Shown: in pieces, positions 15,571 through 24,809 of the stretch
Layout of the letters: each line of letters opens with the position of its first letter
How positions within the stretch are numbered: the first letter of the stretch is position 1
NCBI RefSeq assembly: GCF_036577625.1
Contig: NZ_JARBDC010000005.1
Location: 1 to 64,000, forward strand
Source: Paenibacillus_AB sp036577625
GTDB taxonomy: Bacteria; Bacillota; Bacilli; Paenibacillales; NBRC-103111
DNA: 64,000 nucleotides
Direction of reading: 5' to 3'
Made by a program: the position numbers and the translations under genes
Notes under the pieces: model-generated
Seen by the model: only the letters and a program-made list of their open reading frames with translations
What the model was told of the DNA's origin: nothing
Databases searched by the model: none

Positions 15571-18210
15571 TCAAATCAGAAGTCCGAGCTCCCTGGCGCG
15601 CGCGATCGCTTCCGTTCGCCTTTTCACCTGCAGTTTATCGAAAATGTTACGATTGTAGCCCTTCACTGTACTCAAAGCCAGGAAAAGCCGATCGCCGATT
15701 TCTTGATTGGAGAGGCCCTGGGCGATCAGTTGCAGCACTTCCAGTTCGCGCTCGCTTAAGGCGTCGATGACAGGCTCGGCACGGTGGGAGGAATGCAAGA
15801 CGGCAAAGTCATCAAGCTTCTGTTCATCACGCATATTGGACAGCAGGAAGCCGGTATAGTCCGGCTCGATCCGGCGGGCCTCCGCTTCCGTTAATAAGTC
15901 AAGCATAGGCTTGCCTTCATCCACGAACAGCCGAACGAATCGCTCATGCTTTGCCATCGTCAGCGCAGCATTCAACCATTGCAGCGCCCTGTCCATACGG
16001 CCTTGGCGTTGAAAAGCTACGGCCTGAAGGACAAGAAGCTTAAGCTGCTTATGGTTCCACTGCTTAGCTTTCGCTTGGTCAACCAAGACGCCCAGTATGG
16101 CAAGGGCAGCTGCGGTATTTCCCTGGAGCATATGAATTCTTGCCTGCAGATCAGGCCATTCCTTCACTTCCGATAACTCCGCTGCTTCCGAAAAGCGGCC
16201 ATGGCGAAGAGCAAGCAGAAGCTCCAATTGTTTCACCTCGCCCACGAGACGCATCAAGGATCGTTCCTGCACATCATGACGGGCTTTAACGAACAAAGCT
16301 TCCGCTGCAGAAAGCTCTTGTCCGGCAAGCTTTAATTTGGCCGCAAACAATTCGCTGTCAGGCAGCCTGTCCGTGCCCTCAAGCTGACCGGCCAGCAGGA
16401 TGCTCTGCTGGATATGCTGTTCGGCTGCGTCCAATTCATTCCATTCATAGAAGATGCGCGCCATGCCCAAGTACGCGTCGCAAGCGGCCGGCAGCGGCGG
16501 TTCCCCCGCTAATTGAATGGCTTGCTTATAAGTTTGCACCGCCAGGCTCAGCTGATTATCCGCCTCTTGAAGCTGACCTGTTCCTATAGCCGCCATCAAC
16601 GCAATAATCACATGGCCGATCCGCCTGCTGATCGCCAGTGCTTCTGCATACGCTTGTCTGGCGGCTGTGTGGTTGCCCTGCAACTGGTAAGCAACGCCCA
16701 GTGTCCAGGTCGTCGCTGCGCGCACAGGCAGGTTGCGGGGATGCAGATGTTCCAGCGCGATGCGCGATTGGGCGATAATGGTGTCCGCCTCGTTCCGTGT
16801 GACGGCGAGCGTGGCCTTGACCGATGCGATATGGCCGATCAGATCCGGATCGATCTTACGGGAATCGAGAGGCTTCATGGCCGCTTCGGCCGCAGATAGT
16901 TTCTGTTCGATTCCGTTCAGCTCGCCAACCATCAATTGGGCGGAGGCATGCATCACCCAGAGCGACGGGCGTTTATTGAGCGTGGACTCGTCCTGGCGCT
17001 TCAACCAAGTCATGACAGGATGGACGGCGCCGCGAAAGTGCAGAGGCATTCCCTTGCCTTCGATTAATGTTGCGGCCCGATCCGCATCTTGAGCGGCGGC
17101 AGCGTGCTGAAACGCTTCGATTTCCAGTTCATTCTGTTCAAACCAATGGCTCGCTCTGGTATGCAAAGCAGCCACCTCACCGCTCTTATTCTTGTGTGCC
17201 TGATCAAAACGCTGTCGCAACAAATCGGCAAACAGATGATGGTAACGATACCAGCGACGTTCGTTATCCAACGGAACGATAAAAAGATTGGAACGCTCCA
17301 GAACCTCCAGGATTTCCTGTCCTCCCCGAGCAGTCTGTACGATCGCATCGCAGAGGGAGCCGCAGAAACGATCAAGCATGGATGTATGCAGCAGGAACGT
17401 CTGAACGTCTTCCGGCTGCTGCCTGAGAACTTCCTCCATCAAATAGTCCAACACGAAACGATGGGTGCCGGTAAAGGACGAGATGAATTGGGCCGTATTC
17501 GCATGGCCCTGCATGGAGATAGCAGCTAATTGCAGCCCGACAGCCCACCCTTCCGTGCGCGTCTCCAGGGTAAGCACTTCCGCTGACGACAGATGAAGCC
17601 CCATGATTTGATTCAAAAATAATGCCGCTTCATGCGCGGTGAAACGCAGGTCGTGTCCGCGCAGTTCCGTCAATTGGTTTTGCGCCCGCAATCTGGCGAT
17701 TGGCAGCTGCGGATCCTCGCGTGTCAGGATGATGATATGCATCGTCGGGGGTTGGTTGTCGATGAGAAATGCCAGCGCATCATGCACCGTTTGGGATTCG
17801 ATCACGTGGTAATCGTCAAGAACGAGGACGAATGAAGCGGATCCGGACGATAATTCATTAACCAGAGCGGCCAAGATATATGGGATTGGCGGCGGCTGCG
17901 GAGATTGCAAGGCTTTCCAGACGCCTTCGTCGTGAACGGCAACGATTTTCTTTAGCGCAGCGACTAGATAAAGGAGAAAACGCACAGGATCATTGTCTCC
18001 TTCATCCAGCGACAACCAAGCGATCGGACGTTTGCCATCCGCCAGCCACTCGCTGACCAGCGTGGTTTTACCAGAGCCCGCAGACGCGGAGATCAGCGTT
18101 AATTTCCTTTGCAGCCCCGCGTCCAAGCGCGCAAACAAATGAGAGCGTCGCACAGCTTGCGATCGCGCTGGAGGAATATGCAGCTTTGTGGTTAGGATCG
18201 GAAGGTTCAT
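15571..18210 (-). CDS. MalT-like LAL-family LuxR regulator
   Basis: 879 aa from the ATG at 18210 (GAGGTG upstream; GTG at 18216 is in frame but less well placed). Layout: N-terminal P-loop ATPase (Walker A ASAGSGKTT near residue 45, Walker B VLVLDDYH near 130, then a winged-helix region), a TPR-rich middle (about 340-780), and a C-terminal LuxR-type HTH (LSERELEVLQLIAQGLSNQEIGDRL... VKGY..NIF.KL). Family members are ATP- and inducer-dependent activators. It is transcribed toward the DUF4386/NmrA pair 200 bases downstream, which is a reasonable target. The inducer is unknown. Confidence 0.92.
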   Translation of the reverse strand: MNLPILTTKLHIPPARSQAVRRSHLFARLDAGLQRKLTLISASAGSGKTTLVSEWLADGKRPIAWLSLDEGDNDPVRFLLYLVAALKKIVAVHDEGVWKALQSPQPPPIPYILAALVNELSSGSASFVLVLDDYHVIESQTVHDALAFLIDNQPPTMHIIILTREDPQLPIARLRAQNQLTELRGHDLRFTAHEAALFLNQIMGLHLSSAEVLTLETRTEGWAVGLQLAAISMQGHANTAQFISSFTGTHRFVLDYLMEEVLRQQPEDVQTFLLHTSMLDRFCGSLCDAIVQTARGGQEILEVLERSNLFIVPLDNERRWYRYHHLFADLLRQRFDQAHKNKSGEVAALHTRASHWFEQNELEIEAFQHAAAAQDADRAATLIEGKGMPLHFRGAVHPVMTWLKRQDESTLNKRPSLWVMHASAQLMVGELNGIEQKLSAAEAAMKPLDSRKIDPDLIGHIASVKATLAVTRNEADTIIAQSRIALEHLHPRNLPVRAATTWTLGVAYQLQGNHTAARQAYAEALAISRRIGHVIIALMAAIGTGQLQEADNQLSLAVQTYKQAIQLAGEPPLPAACDAYLGMARIFYEWNELDAAEQHIQQSILLAGQLEGTDRLPDSELFAAKLKLAGQELSAAEALFVKARHDVQERSLMRLVGEVKQLELLLALRHGRFSEAAELSEVKEWPDLQARIHMLQGNTAAALAILGVLVDQAKAKQWNHKQLKLLVLQAVAFQRQGRMDRALQWLNAALTMAKHERFVRLFVDEGKPMLDLLTEAEARRIEPDYTGFLLSNMRDEQKLDDFAVLHSSHRAEPVIDALSERELEVLQLIAQGLSNQEIGDRLFLALSTVKGYNRNIFDKLQVKRRTEAIARARELGLLI

Positions 18211-18315
18211 AAGCACGCTACACCTCGCTTTTCAGTTGTGTGGCTGAACAGGTCCTTTTAAATGCAAAAAAACCAGAAAATTCGGACAACATTGCAAAAA
18301 CGACGTCGTAAACCA

Positions 18316-19194
18316 TCATAATTCGGATTGATGCAGTTTATCGTTTTCATCTGACCCTGCCACAATTAGCATTATCATATCTTGAATATCGGATTTCTCA
18401 ACAATATGCCACTTTAATTCAAGATGTGTTACGGGGACATATACCAAATCCATCCAAATATAAGTTCCGTCCTCGATTAACTCTCCCATCAGAATTTTTC
18501 CGTTTTTGTTCTTTTGCCATTTAAATTTTCCACAGGCAATGGCGATATCCTTGGTTTCTACCCTACTTATCGCTTCTTTGTAAGAGTATTCTTTACCTTT
18601 TTCTCGTTCGATCTTTTCTAATACAGCGTTATAACGTTCTCGCGCAGCATCTTTCGCGTCAATATCTTCTTCGGAGTCCCACATCTCATCGAATTTGAAT
18701 CCTGTTAGATTGCTTTCAATTACACGAGTACGGAATTCATCGGAGACAAAAACTCGCAAACCTATATATTCTGGAATTTTGAATATATGATGATTTTGAA
18801 CAATTGACTTTTTAAACGCAAATTTTTCAAAGCCAGTGAATCGTCCGTTTGAATTTCTACGAACTATAGCTTTTTCATAATCGATTGCATCGAGTACTTG
18901 AATCACATTAAGTGCAAATAACTTCATGGTATCGTGATTTAAAGGCAGAATTTCCGCACTATCTTTCAAAAAATCATACGTAATCGTAATGGCTTTTTCA
19001 CTGAATACTGGAATCCCGGCCGAGAATTGTGGGCAATCCGTAGGATTTCCCTTCTTTGACATGAATTTAATAGGATCCCAGTGTTGCATCGGCTTCCCTT
19101 TAAACTGGTTTTTAAAGTATTTTGGATAATTCTCTTCCCGGTTTTCGTAAAAGATGTAATCTGACTTGTCGTCAGTTAATTCCCATATTTTCAG
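18316..19194 (-). CDS. DUF1629/Imm11-like protein with an apparent CTG start
   Basis: From the first ATG (19089) the ORF is 257 aa, but the frame is open to 19194. The CTG there follows GGAGG with nine bases between, and the extension (KIWELTDDKSDYIFYENREE) resembles the usual N-terminus of this family, giving 292 aa. The C-terminal half has the FVSDEFRTRVIESNLTGFKFDEMW pattern typical of DUF1629 (Imm11) proteins, which in polymorphic toxin loci act as immunity factors. No toxin gene is adjacent, so it may be an orphan immunity gene. The family call is moderate; the start call rests on the Shine-Dalgarno and the N-terminal resemblance. Confidence 0.65.
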   Translation of the reverse strand: MKIWELTDDKSDYIFYENREENYPKYFKNQFKGKPMQHWDPIKFMSKKGNPTDCPQFSAGIPVFSEKAITITYDFLKDSAEILPLNHDTMKLFALNVIQVLDAIDYEKAIVRRNSNGRFTGFEKFAFKKSIVQNHHIFKIPEYIGLRVFVSDEFRTRVIESNLTGFKFDEMWDSEEDIDAKDAARERYNAVLEKIEREKGKEYSYKEAISRVETKDIAIACGKFKWQKNKNGKILMGELIEDGTYIWMDLVYVPVTHLELKWHIVEKSDIQDMIMLIVAGSDENDKLHQSEL

Positions 19195-19432
19195 ATGAGT
19201 TTTCCTCCAAATTATAATGCTTTACTCATAAAATCCTTGAACTGTTAGTTTAGCTATACACTAACACATCGAGGATAAAGAGAAAATCATGTAGTGTTCC
19301 CTAATTTTACTGCTGCACTCAACAAATGGCCGCGAGCGTGCGTGCTTGTTTCCGGTTTGCATCGAGAAGCTCGGACCGCTTGCACTTCCCCTTCCGCGAA
19401 AAAAGCGCATCGTCCGTCTGCCGGCCCGGACG

Positions 19433-19444
19433 ATATGCTATAAT
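19433..19444 (+). promoter_or_regulatory. Extended -10 promoter for the GT2 gene
   Basis: TGCTATAAT at 19436-19444 (TG-n-TATAAT) is an extended -10, which needs no good -35, and none is seen. It lies 50 bases upstream of the start at 19494. Confidence 0.5.
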
Positions 19445-19493
19445 GGGGGCGTCGAAAAAATCCGGATCGGACGATTGGAAAGGATGCTGCCGA

Positions 19494-20324
19494 ATGCCCC
19501 CTCTCGTATCTGTCGTAACGCCTACTTATAACCGTCTCGGCGAGCTTGGCGAGCTGCTGGAGTCGCTCAGCCGCCAAACGTACAAGCAGCTCGAAATCGT
19601 CGTCGTGAACGATAACGGAAGCCCGGTCGCCCCGGTTTGCGAGCTGTACCCGGAGCTCGACATTCGCGTCGTCGATTTGGAAAGCAACGGAAAGCATGTC
19701 CGGGCGCGCAATCGCGGCGTGGCGGAATCGTCGGGGTCATATATTATGCCCTGCGACGACGACGACCTGCTCGTCCCTACGCACATCGAGACGATGGTGC
19801 GGGAGCTCGAGGCGGCCGGCTGCGATATGGCGTACTCCGACGCCGAAATCGTCGATTTCGTATGGGAAGACGGCGTGCGCATGCCCGCGAAGCGTCAGCT
19901 GTTCGCTTACGAGCACGACTTGCCGGCGATGCGCAAATTTTCGACGTTCGTGCCGTCCGGCAGCCTATACCGCCGGGACGTTCACGATTCCGTCGGACCG
20001 TTCGACGAAGACGTGTACCATTACTGGGATTGGGATTTTTTTCTGCGCGTATCCGAGCGTCACGCGGTGAAACGGGTGGCGGCCGCGGGCGTCCTTTACG
20101 CGTTCTCGCAAAGCGGGAGCGGCGGCAACTTGTCCGGGCAGCTCGAAGATATGCGGCCGTACTTGGACCGGCTGTCCGCCAAGCACGGTCTCGGCGACCT
20201 GCCGACGAAAAACTTTTTCCTCCTGCTGGAGGAGGAAGCGGTCAAAAGCCGGCGCGCGGAGACGACGATCGTATGGGACGGCCGGCCGTTCCGTTCCAGA
20301 TACGCGCCGTACGCGGGCGGTTAA
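19494..20324 (+). CDS. Family 2 glycosyltransferase
   Basis: 276 aa from the ATG at 19494 with GGAAAGGA upstream; a longer ORF from 19326 lacks a site and overlaps the promoter. PLVSVVTPTYNRLGELGELLESLSRQTYKQLEIVVVND is the GT-A nucleotide-sugar-binding start, and CDDDDLLVP supplies the DXD metal-binding motif. DVYHYWDWDFFLR follows at the acceptor side. It adds a sugar to an unknown acceptor. It is monocistronic and convergent with the HAD-type gene, whose C-terminal part may also concern polysaccharide or surface modification. Confidence 0.9.
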   Translation: MPPLVSVVTPTYNRLGELGELLESLSRQTYKQLEIVVVNDNGSPVAPVCELYPELDIRVVDLESNGKHVRARNRGVAESSGSYIMPCDDDDLLVPTHIETMVRELEAAGCDMAYSDAEIVDFVWEDGVRMPAKRQLFAYEHDLPAMRKFSTFVPSGSLYRRDVHDSVGPFDEDVYHYWDWDFFLRVSERHAVKRVAAAGVLYAFSQSGSGGNLSGQLEDMRPYLDRLSAKHGLGDLPTKNFFLLLEEEAVKSRRAETTIVWDGRPFRSRYAPYAGG

Positions 20325-20362
20325 TCGGGCGGCCGGGTGCGACGATGCGAAAGATGCCGGAG

Positions 20363-20440
20363 AGAAAAAACCGTTCCGCTATATTCAAGAAATAGGTTGA
20401 AAAAGATGTTTTAGCGGAATGCTGCTCCGTTATTTTGTCC
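20363..20440. repeat. REP-like intergenic repeat (GTTCCGCTAT family)
   Basis: Contains CCGTTCCGCTATATTC and, about 40 bases on, TTTTAGCGGAATGCTGCTCCGTTAT: complementary TTCCGCTA/TAGCGGAA arms that can fold. A shorter relative lies at 33281-33303. This looks like a dispersed palindromic element, as seen in Paenibacillus intergenic regions. Confidence 0.5.
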
Positions 20441-20503
20441 GGCCGGCAGCTTGCGCTGGCCGCGAATCCGGGCCGCGCATTCAGCACCGACGATAGACGA
20501 CAG

Positions 20504-20552
20504 AAAGACGCCTCCAACCCTTTTGCATGGTAAAGGGCGAGGCGTCTTTGCG
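20504..20552. terminator. Bidirectional terminator
   Basis: Stem AAAGACGCCTC (20504-20514) with GAGGCGTCTTT (20539-20549), an 11-bp perfect match ending in a T-run on the + strand and an A-run on the left. It lies between the convergent GT2 and HAD-type genes. Confidence 0.8.
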
Positions 20553-20614
20553 CGTCGTTCGGGACTAACTGCTTGTCATGCGGGACTAACTCGCCGCGTT
20601 CCCGGCGGGGCCGC

Positions 20615-23098
20615 TCAGGCCAGCGGCTCGAACAGCCTCGGTGCGACGTCCGGCCTTAGCAGGCCGTAGGCGTCCGCGATCGCCCGCTTGTACGCGTCCA
20701 TGTCGTTCAGCGTGGCGATTACGTAAACGTGTCCCGCCTCGTCGTCGGCCGCAATCGCCTCCCGCAGCGCCGTCGGCACGGAGTCCGCCTCCGAGTCCCC
20801 CGCAGGCTCCGCATCCGCCGCCGAGCCCGGATCGATGACGCGCGCGATCCGAACGCCGTGCAGCAGCGCCTCGTCCTGCAGACGCCTGGCGAAATCTCCG
20901 CCGCCGTACAGATTCGCGGCGGTTGCGCCTTCCCGCGTCAGCCGCGCGATCAGACGGAAGGCGAGCACGGCGCTGCCGAACGAGTCGCCCAGCCGCAAAA
21001 ACGTCTCGTACAGCCGGTACGGCTCGCTCCGCGTCAACGTCCCCTGCGGCCAAAATATGTCCGCGAGCTTCGGTCCGAAGGCGGCCACATCGAGCAAATA
21101 ATCGCCGCCGCGAGACTGCCAGTCGATCGGAAGCGGCTCGCACAGCCGGACGATTTGCACGCCGCCGAAGTTGTCCTGGTGCACCAAATCGCCGAGCGCC
21201 GCCGCTTCCTCCGGCGTCGGCATGTCGAGCACCCGATGCATGACGCCGCACCATTCGCGGGCGCCGCCCGAAAGCGCGAGCTTCGGCTTCGCCTGCCGCA
21301 AATAGGCGTAATGGCGTTGGAAGGCGAACACGCCGTCCTGGCAGGCGCGCTTGAACCGGAACTGTTCGGCGGGAATCGCCAGCGGCGCGAGCGCCGGAGC
21401 GACGCGTCCGTCCGCCCGTTTCTCGTAACGGACCGTCGAGCCGAACGGCCCCATCATCAGCTCCTCGATCAGTCCCGGGCTGCGCGCGAACCGTTTGGCG
21501 ATATCGCCGTTGTCCCCGCCGCTTCCGAGCCAGCCTCGCAGATCGATCCCCTGCAGCAGCCGCTCCGCCGCATGGGCGCTCGCGACCGCGAGCAGGTGGA
21601 TCGAAACGTGGGAGACGCCCTCGCCGGCGTAAGCGGCGTCGAGCGCCGCCTGAATCGTGCCGTTGAAGCCGAGATCGACCGTCAGCAGCTTGCCCGGCTC
21701 ATGACACGTTTGCCGGATATAGTCGAGCAGCAGCTTCCGCTGCGAAGCGATCGTGGCGAGCGCCCGACGCCGGACCGGCTCCCGCAGCGCATACCGCTTT
21801 AACGCGTCGTACAGCGTGGTCCGGCCCGATCCGTCCGCAGGCCATTCGACGGAACGGGCTTCCGCTATGCGAACATGCAGGTGCGGCGCGAATTCGCGAA
21901 TCGGCGCCTCCTCCCCCTCCGGCAAAAGGCCGAGCATGTCCAATGCTTCGCCGACCGTAATCGGGCCGAGCCCGAACACCCGCTCCAGCTCGCGCTCGGT
22001 AAAATCGCGCATGGAGGCGAGCAGCGTCGCCTGCCGCGACACGTACAGCGGCTTGACGCTTATGTTCAGTCCGCGCATGCGGGCCGCGTTTTCGAGCGCC
22101 GGGCCGAGCAGATGGGCTTCTCGCATGAGCGGATGAATTTCGGTGCGCCCTTCGGCCGCACACGTATCGAGCACCCAGTCGCAAAAGCCTTGCACGAACG
22201 GTCCGAGCATGCCGGCGCCGAATCGGTAAAAAAACGACTCGGGCGTATCCCCGTCCTCGTCCCCGTCCGCGCCGGGCGGCACCGCCGCAGCCGCCAGCTT
22301 GCGCAAGGAGCCGAGCTCCGGCAGCAGGTCGCCGTGCCGGACCGTCTCCCAATGAAACGGACTGCGAAGCGTGTCCGGCACGACCGGGTAATGAAGCGCT
22401 TCGATGCCGCGCTTCGCCGCGCCGAGCACGTCCGCCGTCTCGTTGTCTCCGATATGGACGATGCGGCCGGCGCCGACATCCGGGAACCGGCGCAGCAGCC
22501 GGTCGAACAAGCCGCCCGACCGTTTGCCGCAGCCTTCCTCGGACGAGACGAGAACGGCGTCGAGCGTCTCCGTCTCCAGCCCGCCGGCCGTCAATAACGA
22601 GAGCAGCTGCGCGGAGGACAAGTACATGTCGCTGAGCAGCGCGACCCGGATGCCGCGGCTGCGGCAATGCCGGACGAGCGAGGCGACGTACGGGTTGACC
22701 CAGCAAACGTCCCGCTCGGTTTCGAGCTCCAGCTCGAGCAGCCGGCTCCGGTCGCCGAGCCGGGCGGGGAGCCGCTCGAATATTTGCTCCAGCGTCGCTT
22801 CGTCGGAGCCGGACGACGACAATTTCCGCTCGCGCGCCGACCGTTCGGCGGCGATACGGACGGCGCGATAATCGGCCGGCGTCATCCCCCGCGCCAGCGC
22901 TCCTTGCTTCAGCGCTTTTCGCGCCGTCCGCTCGAACACGTCCGACGGCCGCGCGGTCGCGCGAAACAGCAGCGTGTCGAATACGTCGAGGCTGACGAGC
23001 GCGACGTCGTTCAGCCGCGTCTCCAGCTTTCGCAAATACTTATCCCGTTTCCACAGCGTATGGCCGGGTTCGTCCCAAAGCGCCGCCGTTTGCATCAT
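20615..23098 (-). CDS. Large HAD-superfamily protein (COG5610-like)
   Basis: 827 aa with AGGAGG six bases before the ATG. The first 250 residues hold all HAD motifs: DVFDTLL (nucleophile Asp), LLSDMYLS (motif II Asp-containing variant), the GCGKRSGG lysine, and HIGDNETADV (motif IV). A middle region with HPLMREAHLLGP and RQATLLASM follows. The remainder (about 450-827) is not assigned to a known domain, though VDLGFNGTIQAALD is a conserved patch in these long HAD proteins. Relatives often sit in surface polysaccharide loci next to glycosyltransferases, as here. The substrate is unknown. Confidence 0.8.
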   Translation of the reverse strand: MMQTAALWDEPGHTLWKRDKYLRKLETRLNDVALVSLDVFDTLLFRATARPSDVFERTARKALKQGALARGMTPADYRAVRIAAERSARERKLSSSGSDEATLEQIFERLPARLGDRSRLLELELETERDVCWVNPYVASLVRHCRSRGIRVALLSDMYLSSAQLLSLLTAGGLETETLDAVLVSSEEGCGKRSGGLFDRLLRRFPDVGAGRIVHIGDNETADVLGAAKRGIEALHYPVVPDTLRSPFHWETVRHGDLLPELGSLRKLAAAAVPPGADGDEDGDTPESFFYRFGAGMLGPFVQGFCDWVLDTCAAEGRTEIHPLMREAHLLGPALENAARMRGLNISVKPLYVSRQATLLASMRDFTERELERVFGLGPITVGEALDMLGLLPEGEEAPIREFAPHLHVRIAEARSVEWPADGSGRTTLYDALKRYALREPVRRRALATIASQRKLLLDYIRQTCHEPGKLLTVDLGFNGTIQAALDAAYAGEGVSHVSIHLLAVASAHAAERLLQGIDLRGWLGSGGDNGDIAKRFARSPGLIEELMMGPFGSTVRYEKRADGRVAPALAPLAIPAEQFRFKRACQDGVFAFQRHYAYLRQAKPKLALSGGAREWCGVMHRVLDMPTPEEAAALGDLVHQDNFGGVQIVRLCEPLPIDWQSRGGDYLLDVAAFGPKLADIFWPQGTLTRSEPYRLYETFLRLGDSFGSAVLAFRLIARLTREGATAANLYGGGDFARRLQDEALLHGVRIARVIDPGSAADAEPAGDSEADSVPTALREAIAADDEAGHVYVIATLNDMDAYKRAIADAYGLLRPDVAPRLFEPLA

Positions 23099-23547
23099 TC
23101 GCTTCCTCCTGCGATAACGTAATCGGTTCTGCTTTAAGTCTAGACGCGAGGAGGGAAGGAAGCAAGCCGAATGTCGGTTTCCATGCGACGGCCGCAGCGG
23201 AAGCGATCCCCGGGCATATTTTTTTCGTTACTGTGTCCGGCGTGCCCTACCTGCCGCGTGGCTCCGAATGTAACCGGATTTCCTCCCGCTAATTCGTCTC
23301 CCGCGAGGCATCGGTTAAGAAATAACGGGAAAGGCTCCCGGTAAACGTACCTTGCATCGCCGAAAAGCGCGGACCGGACCAAATTACCGGCAGGTTTTCC
23401 CGAATAAATGCTTACGAAGCGGGGGACCGAAAAATTAACGGAGGTTTTCCCGGCTGTTGAGCGGGACGGCCGGTCGTTATGGCCGGCCGATCCATCCGCC
23501 GTGTCATCGGATACCGCAATCCAACTGCCCGAAGCCGTAGCCGAAGC
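23099..23547. other. Gene-free gap between two leftward genes
   Basis: About 450 bases with no convincing ORF. It includes the upstream region of the HAD-type gene and the downstream region of the secreted coiled-coil gene. A CGGCCGG/CCGGCCG inverted repeat near 23468-23490 has no T-run. Confidence 0.35.
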
Positions 23548-24372
23548 TTACGCCCCCGGAAGCAGCTTCTTCGCTTTTTCGATGACCGCGGCGATTTTGT
23601 TCTCCGCCTCGACCATGTTCGTTTTGTGCCGTGCCAGCTGCTCGAGCCGGTCGAGCATGGCGGCGAGCTTCTCGGACGAACCGTTCGCGTCGCCCTGCTT
23701 GACGAGCGGGGCGAACGTTTTCCAGTCCGCGTCGAGCGACTTTTTGACGGCGGCCGCGGCGGTTTTTTCCGCTTTGATCGCTTCCTCATGCGCTTCGATC
23801 GCCTCGAGCGTGTCGCGCGCTTTTTTCTGCTTGGCGGCTGCCGCGTCTTTCGCCGCCTTGAGCGCGGCGTCCTTCGCCTTCATATCGCTTCGCGCCAGCT
23901 GGACGGGAATTTTCAGGCTGTCCGCCTGCATCCGGAGCATCGCGTTCAGCTCCTTGTTTTGGAGCGGCCTGGCGGCCTCGATTTGCTTGTTGACCGCCGT
24001 GTAGCTGTCCAGCAGCGGCTTGTAGCGTTCCTTCGTTTCGGCGGCCGACTGCTTGAGCGGAGCGATCTTGTCCTCGTCGATCCGTTTGATTCGCTCGCGA
24101 ATCGCCTTGAGCGACTCGTCGTTTGCCTGTTGCAACGATTTCAGCTCCGCCTCGCTTCCGCGGATACGCTCCTGCAGCTCCAACCATTTGCCGTATTGGC
24201 CGTTAAGCTGCGTCCGGAGCTTGCCGCCCGCCGATTCGGTCATGGCGTCGAACGACTTTTTGACCGTCTTCGAAAGCTCATACGAAGCGGCCGCCGCCGC
24301 GGTCGACATCGAGGCGAAAAGCAGCAGCGCGAAAACGGCGGCCGCCATGCTTCTCAGCGCGTATCGTTTCAC
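23548..24372 (-). CDS. Secreted lysine/alanine-rich helical protein
   Basis: 274 aa from a GTG at 24372 with GGAGGTGAG upstream; the longer frame upstream crosses the promoter and leader. Residues 1-30 are a signal peptide ending AAAAASYELS. The mature protein is almost entirely charged and helical, with long coiled-coil heptads (LQERIRGSEAELKSLQQ, IRERIKRIDEDKI, ALKAAKDAAAAKQKKARD). I do not recognise a catalytic domain. It may be a surface or cell-wall-associated structural protein. Its promoter and leader carry an operator-like palindrome and a terminator-like hairpin, so expression is probably tightly controlled. Confidence 0.75.
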   Translation of the reverse strand: MKRYALRSMAAAVFALLLFASMSTAAAAASYELSKTVKKSFDAMTESAGGKLRTQLNGQYGKWLELQERIRGSEAELKSLQQANDESLKAIRERIKRIDEDKIAPLKQSAAETKERYKPLLDSYTAVNKQIEAARPLQNKELNAMLRMQADSLKIPVQLARSDMKAKDAALKAAKDAAAAKQKKARDTLEAIEAHEEAIKAEKTAAAAVKKSLDADWKTFAPLVKQGDANGSSEKLAAMLDRLEQLARHKTNMVEAENKIAAVIEKAKKLLPGA

Positions 24373-24404
24373 TTTATTCTCACCTCCTTCCCGGCGTCTC
24401 GCAC

Positions 24405-24459
24405 GATAAACGAAAAGCACCGGCACGAAAGGCGTGTTCGCCTTTGCATGCCGGTGCTT
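24405..24459 (-). terminator. Terminator-like hairpin inside the 5' leader
   Basis: On the minus strand AAGCACCGGCA (24459-24449) pairs with TGCCGGTGCTT (24425-24415). An inner stem AAAGGCG/CGCCTTT forms the apex, and TTTTCGTTT follows. It lies between the promoter at 24493-24521 and the GTG at 24372, with no gene upstream on that strand. A leader attenuator is inferred. Confidence 0.55.
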
Positions 24460-24492
24460 CCGACGCAAATGTTGCAGAGTCCATTTTTGACA

Positions 24493-24521
24493 AATATATC
24501 CTACTCGGGCCCGAGTGTCAA
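24493..24521 (-). promoter_or_regulatory. Consensus promoter with a palindromic operator in its spacer
   Basis: On the minus strand TTGACA (24521-24516), a 17-bp spacer and TATATT (24498-24493). The spacer and the last base of the -35 form the perfect 14-bp palindrome ACTCGGGCCCGAGT (24503-24516), a likely repressor site. It drives the secreted helical protein gene. Confidence 0.7.
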
Positions 24522-24555
24522 GCATCATTTTTCGGACGAGATCAAAAAGAAACGA

Positions 24556-24584
24556 TTGACGCCGCCCGCCGTCGGTGCTACTAT
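24556..24584 (+). promoter_or_regulatory. Promoter of the sulfatase/ABC operon
   Basis: TTGACG (24556-24561), a 17-bp spacer, TACTAT (24579-24584) on the + strand, about 225 bases upstream of the sulfatase start. Confidence 0.5.
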
Positions 24585-24602
24585 AAATGCAACAAAACAT
24601 AT

Positions 24603-24618
24603 AATTCCAATAGGAATT
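24603..24618. promoter_or_regulatory. Possible operator of the sulfatase/ABC operon
   Basis: Perfect inverted repeat AATTCC-AATA-GGAATT just downstream of the inferred transcription start of the promoter at 24556-24584. It is well placed for repression; the regulator is unknown. Confidence 0.4.
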
Positions 24619-24809
24619 AATGTAATTGTCGACCGATCAAACCGGAGACACCGATGTTCCGCAGCCTGCTGCGGAGACGACGGTGTCTTTTCGCGTTTGC
24701 CGGAGTTGCAGCGGACTATACCGGACGAACCGGGTGGCACGTTTGTTGCGGTTTTGCCGGAAATCGGCATTCATTCTGCTTGCGCGCGCATCGTTGGGGG
24801 AGATCACGA

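Noticed and set aside
24372..24521. Leader considered as a c-di-GMP or other known riboswitch
   Set aside because: I could not align it with any consensus I know; only the hairpin and T-run are supported.
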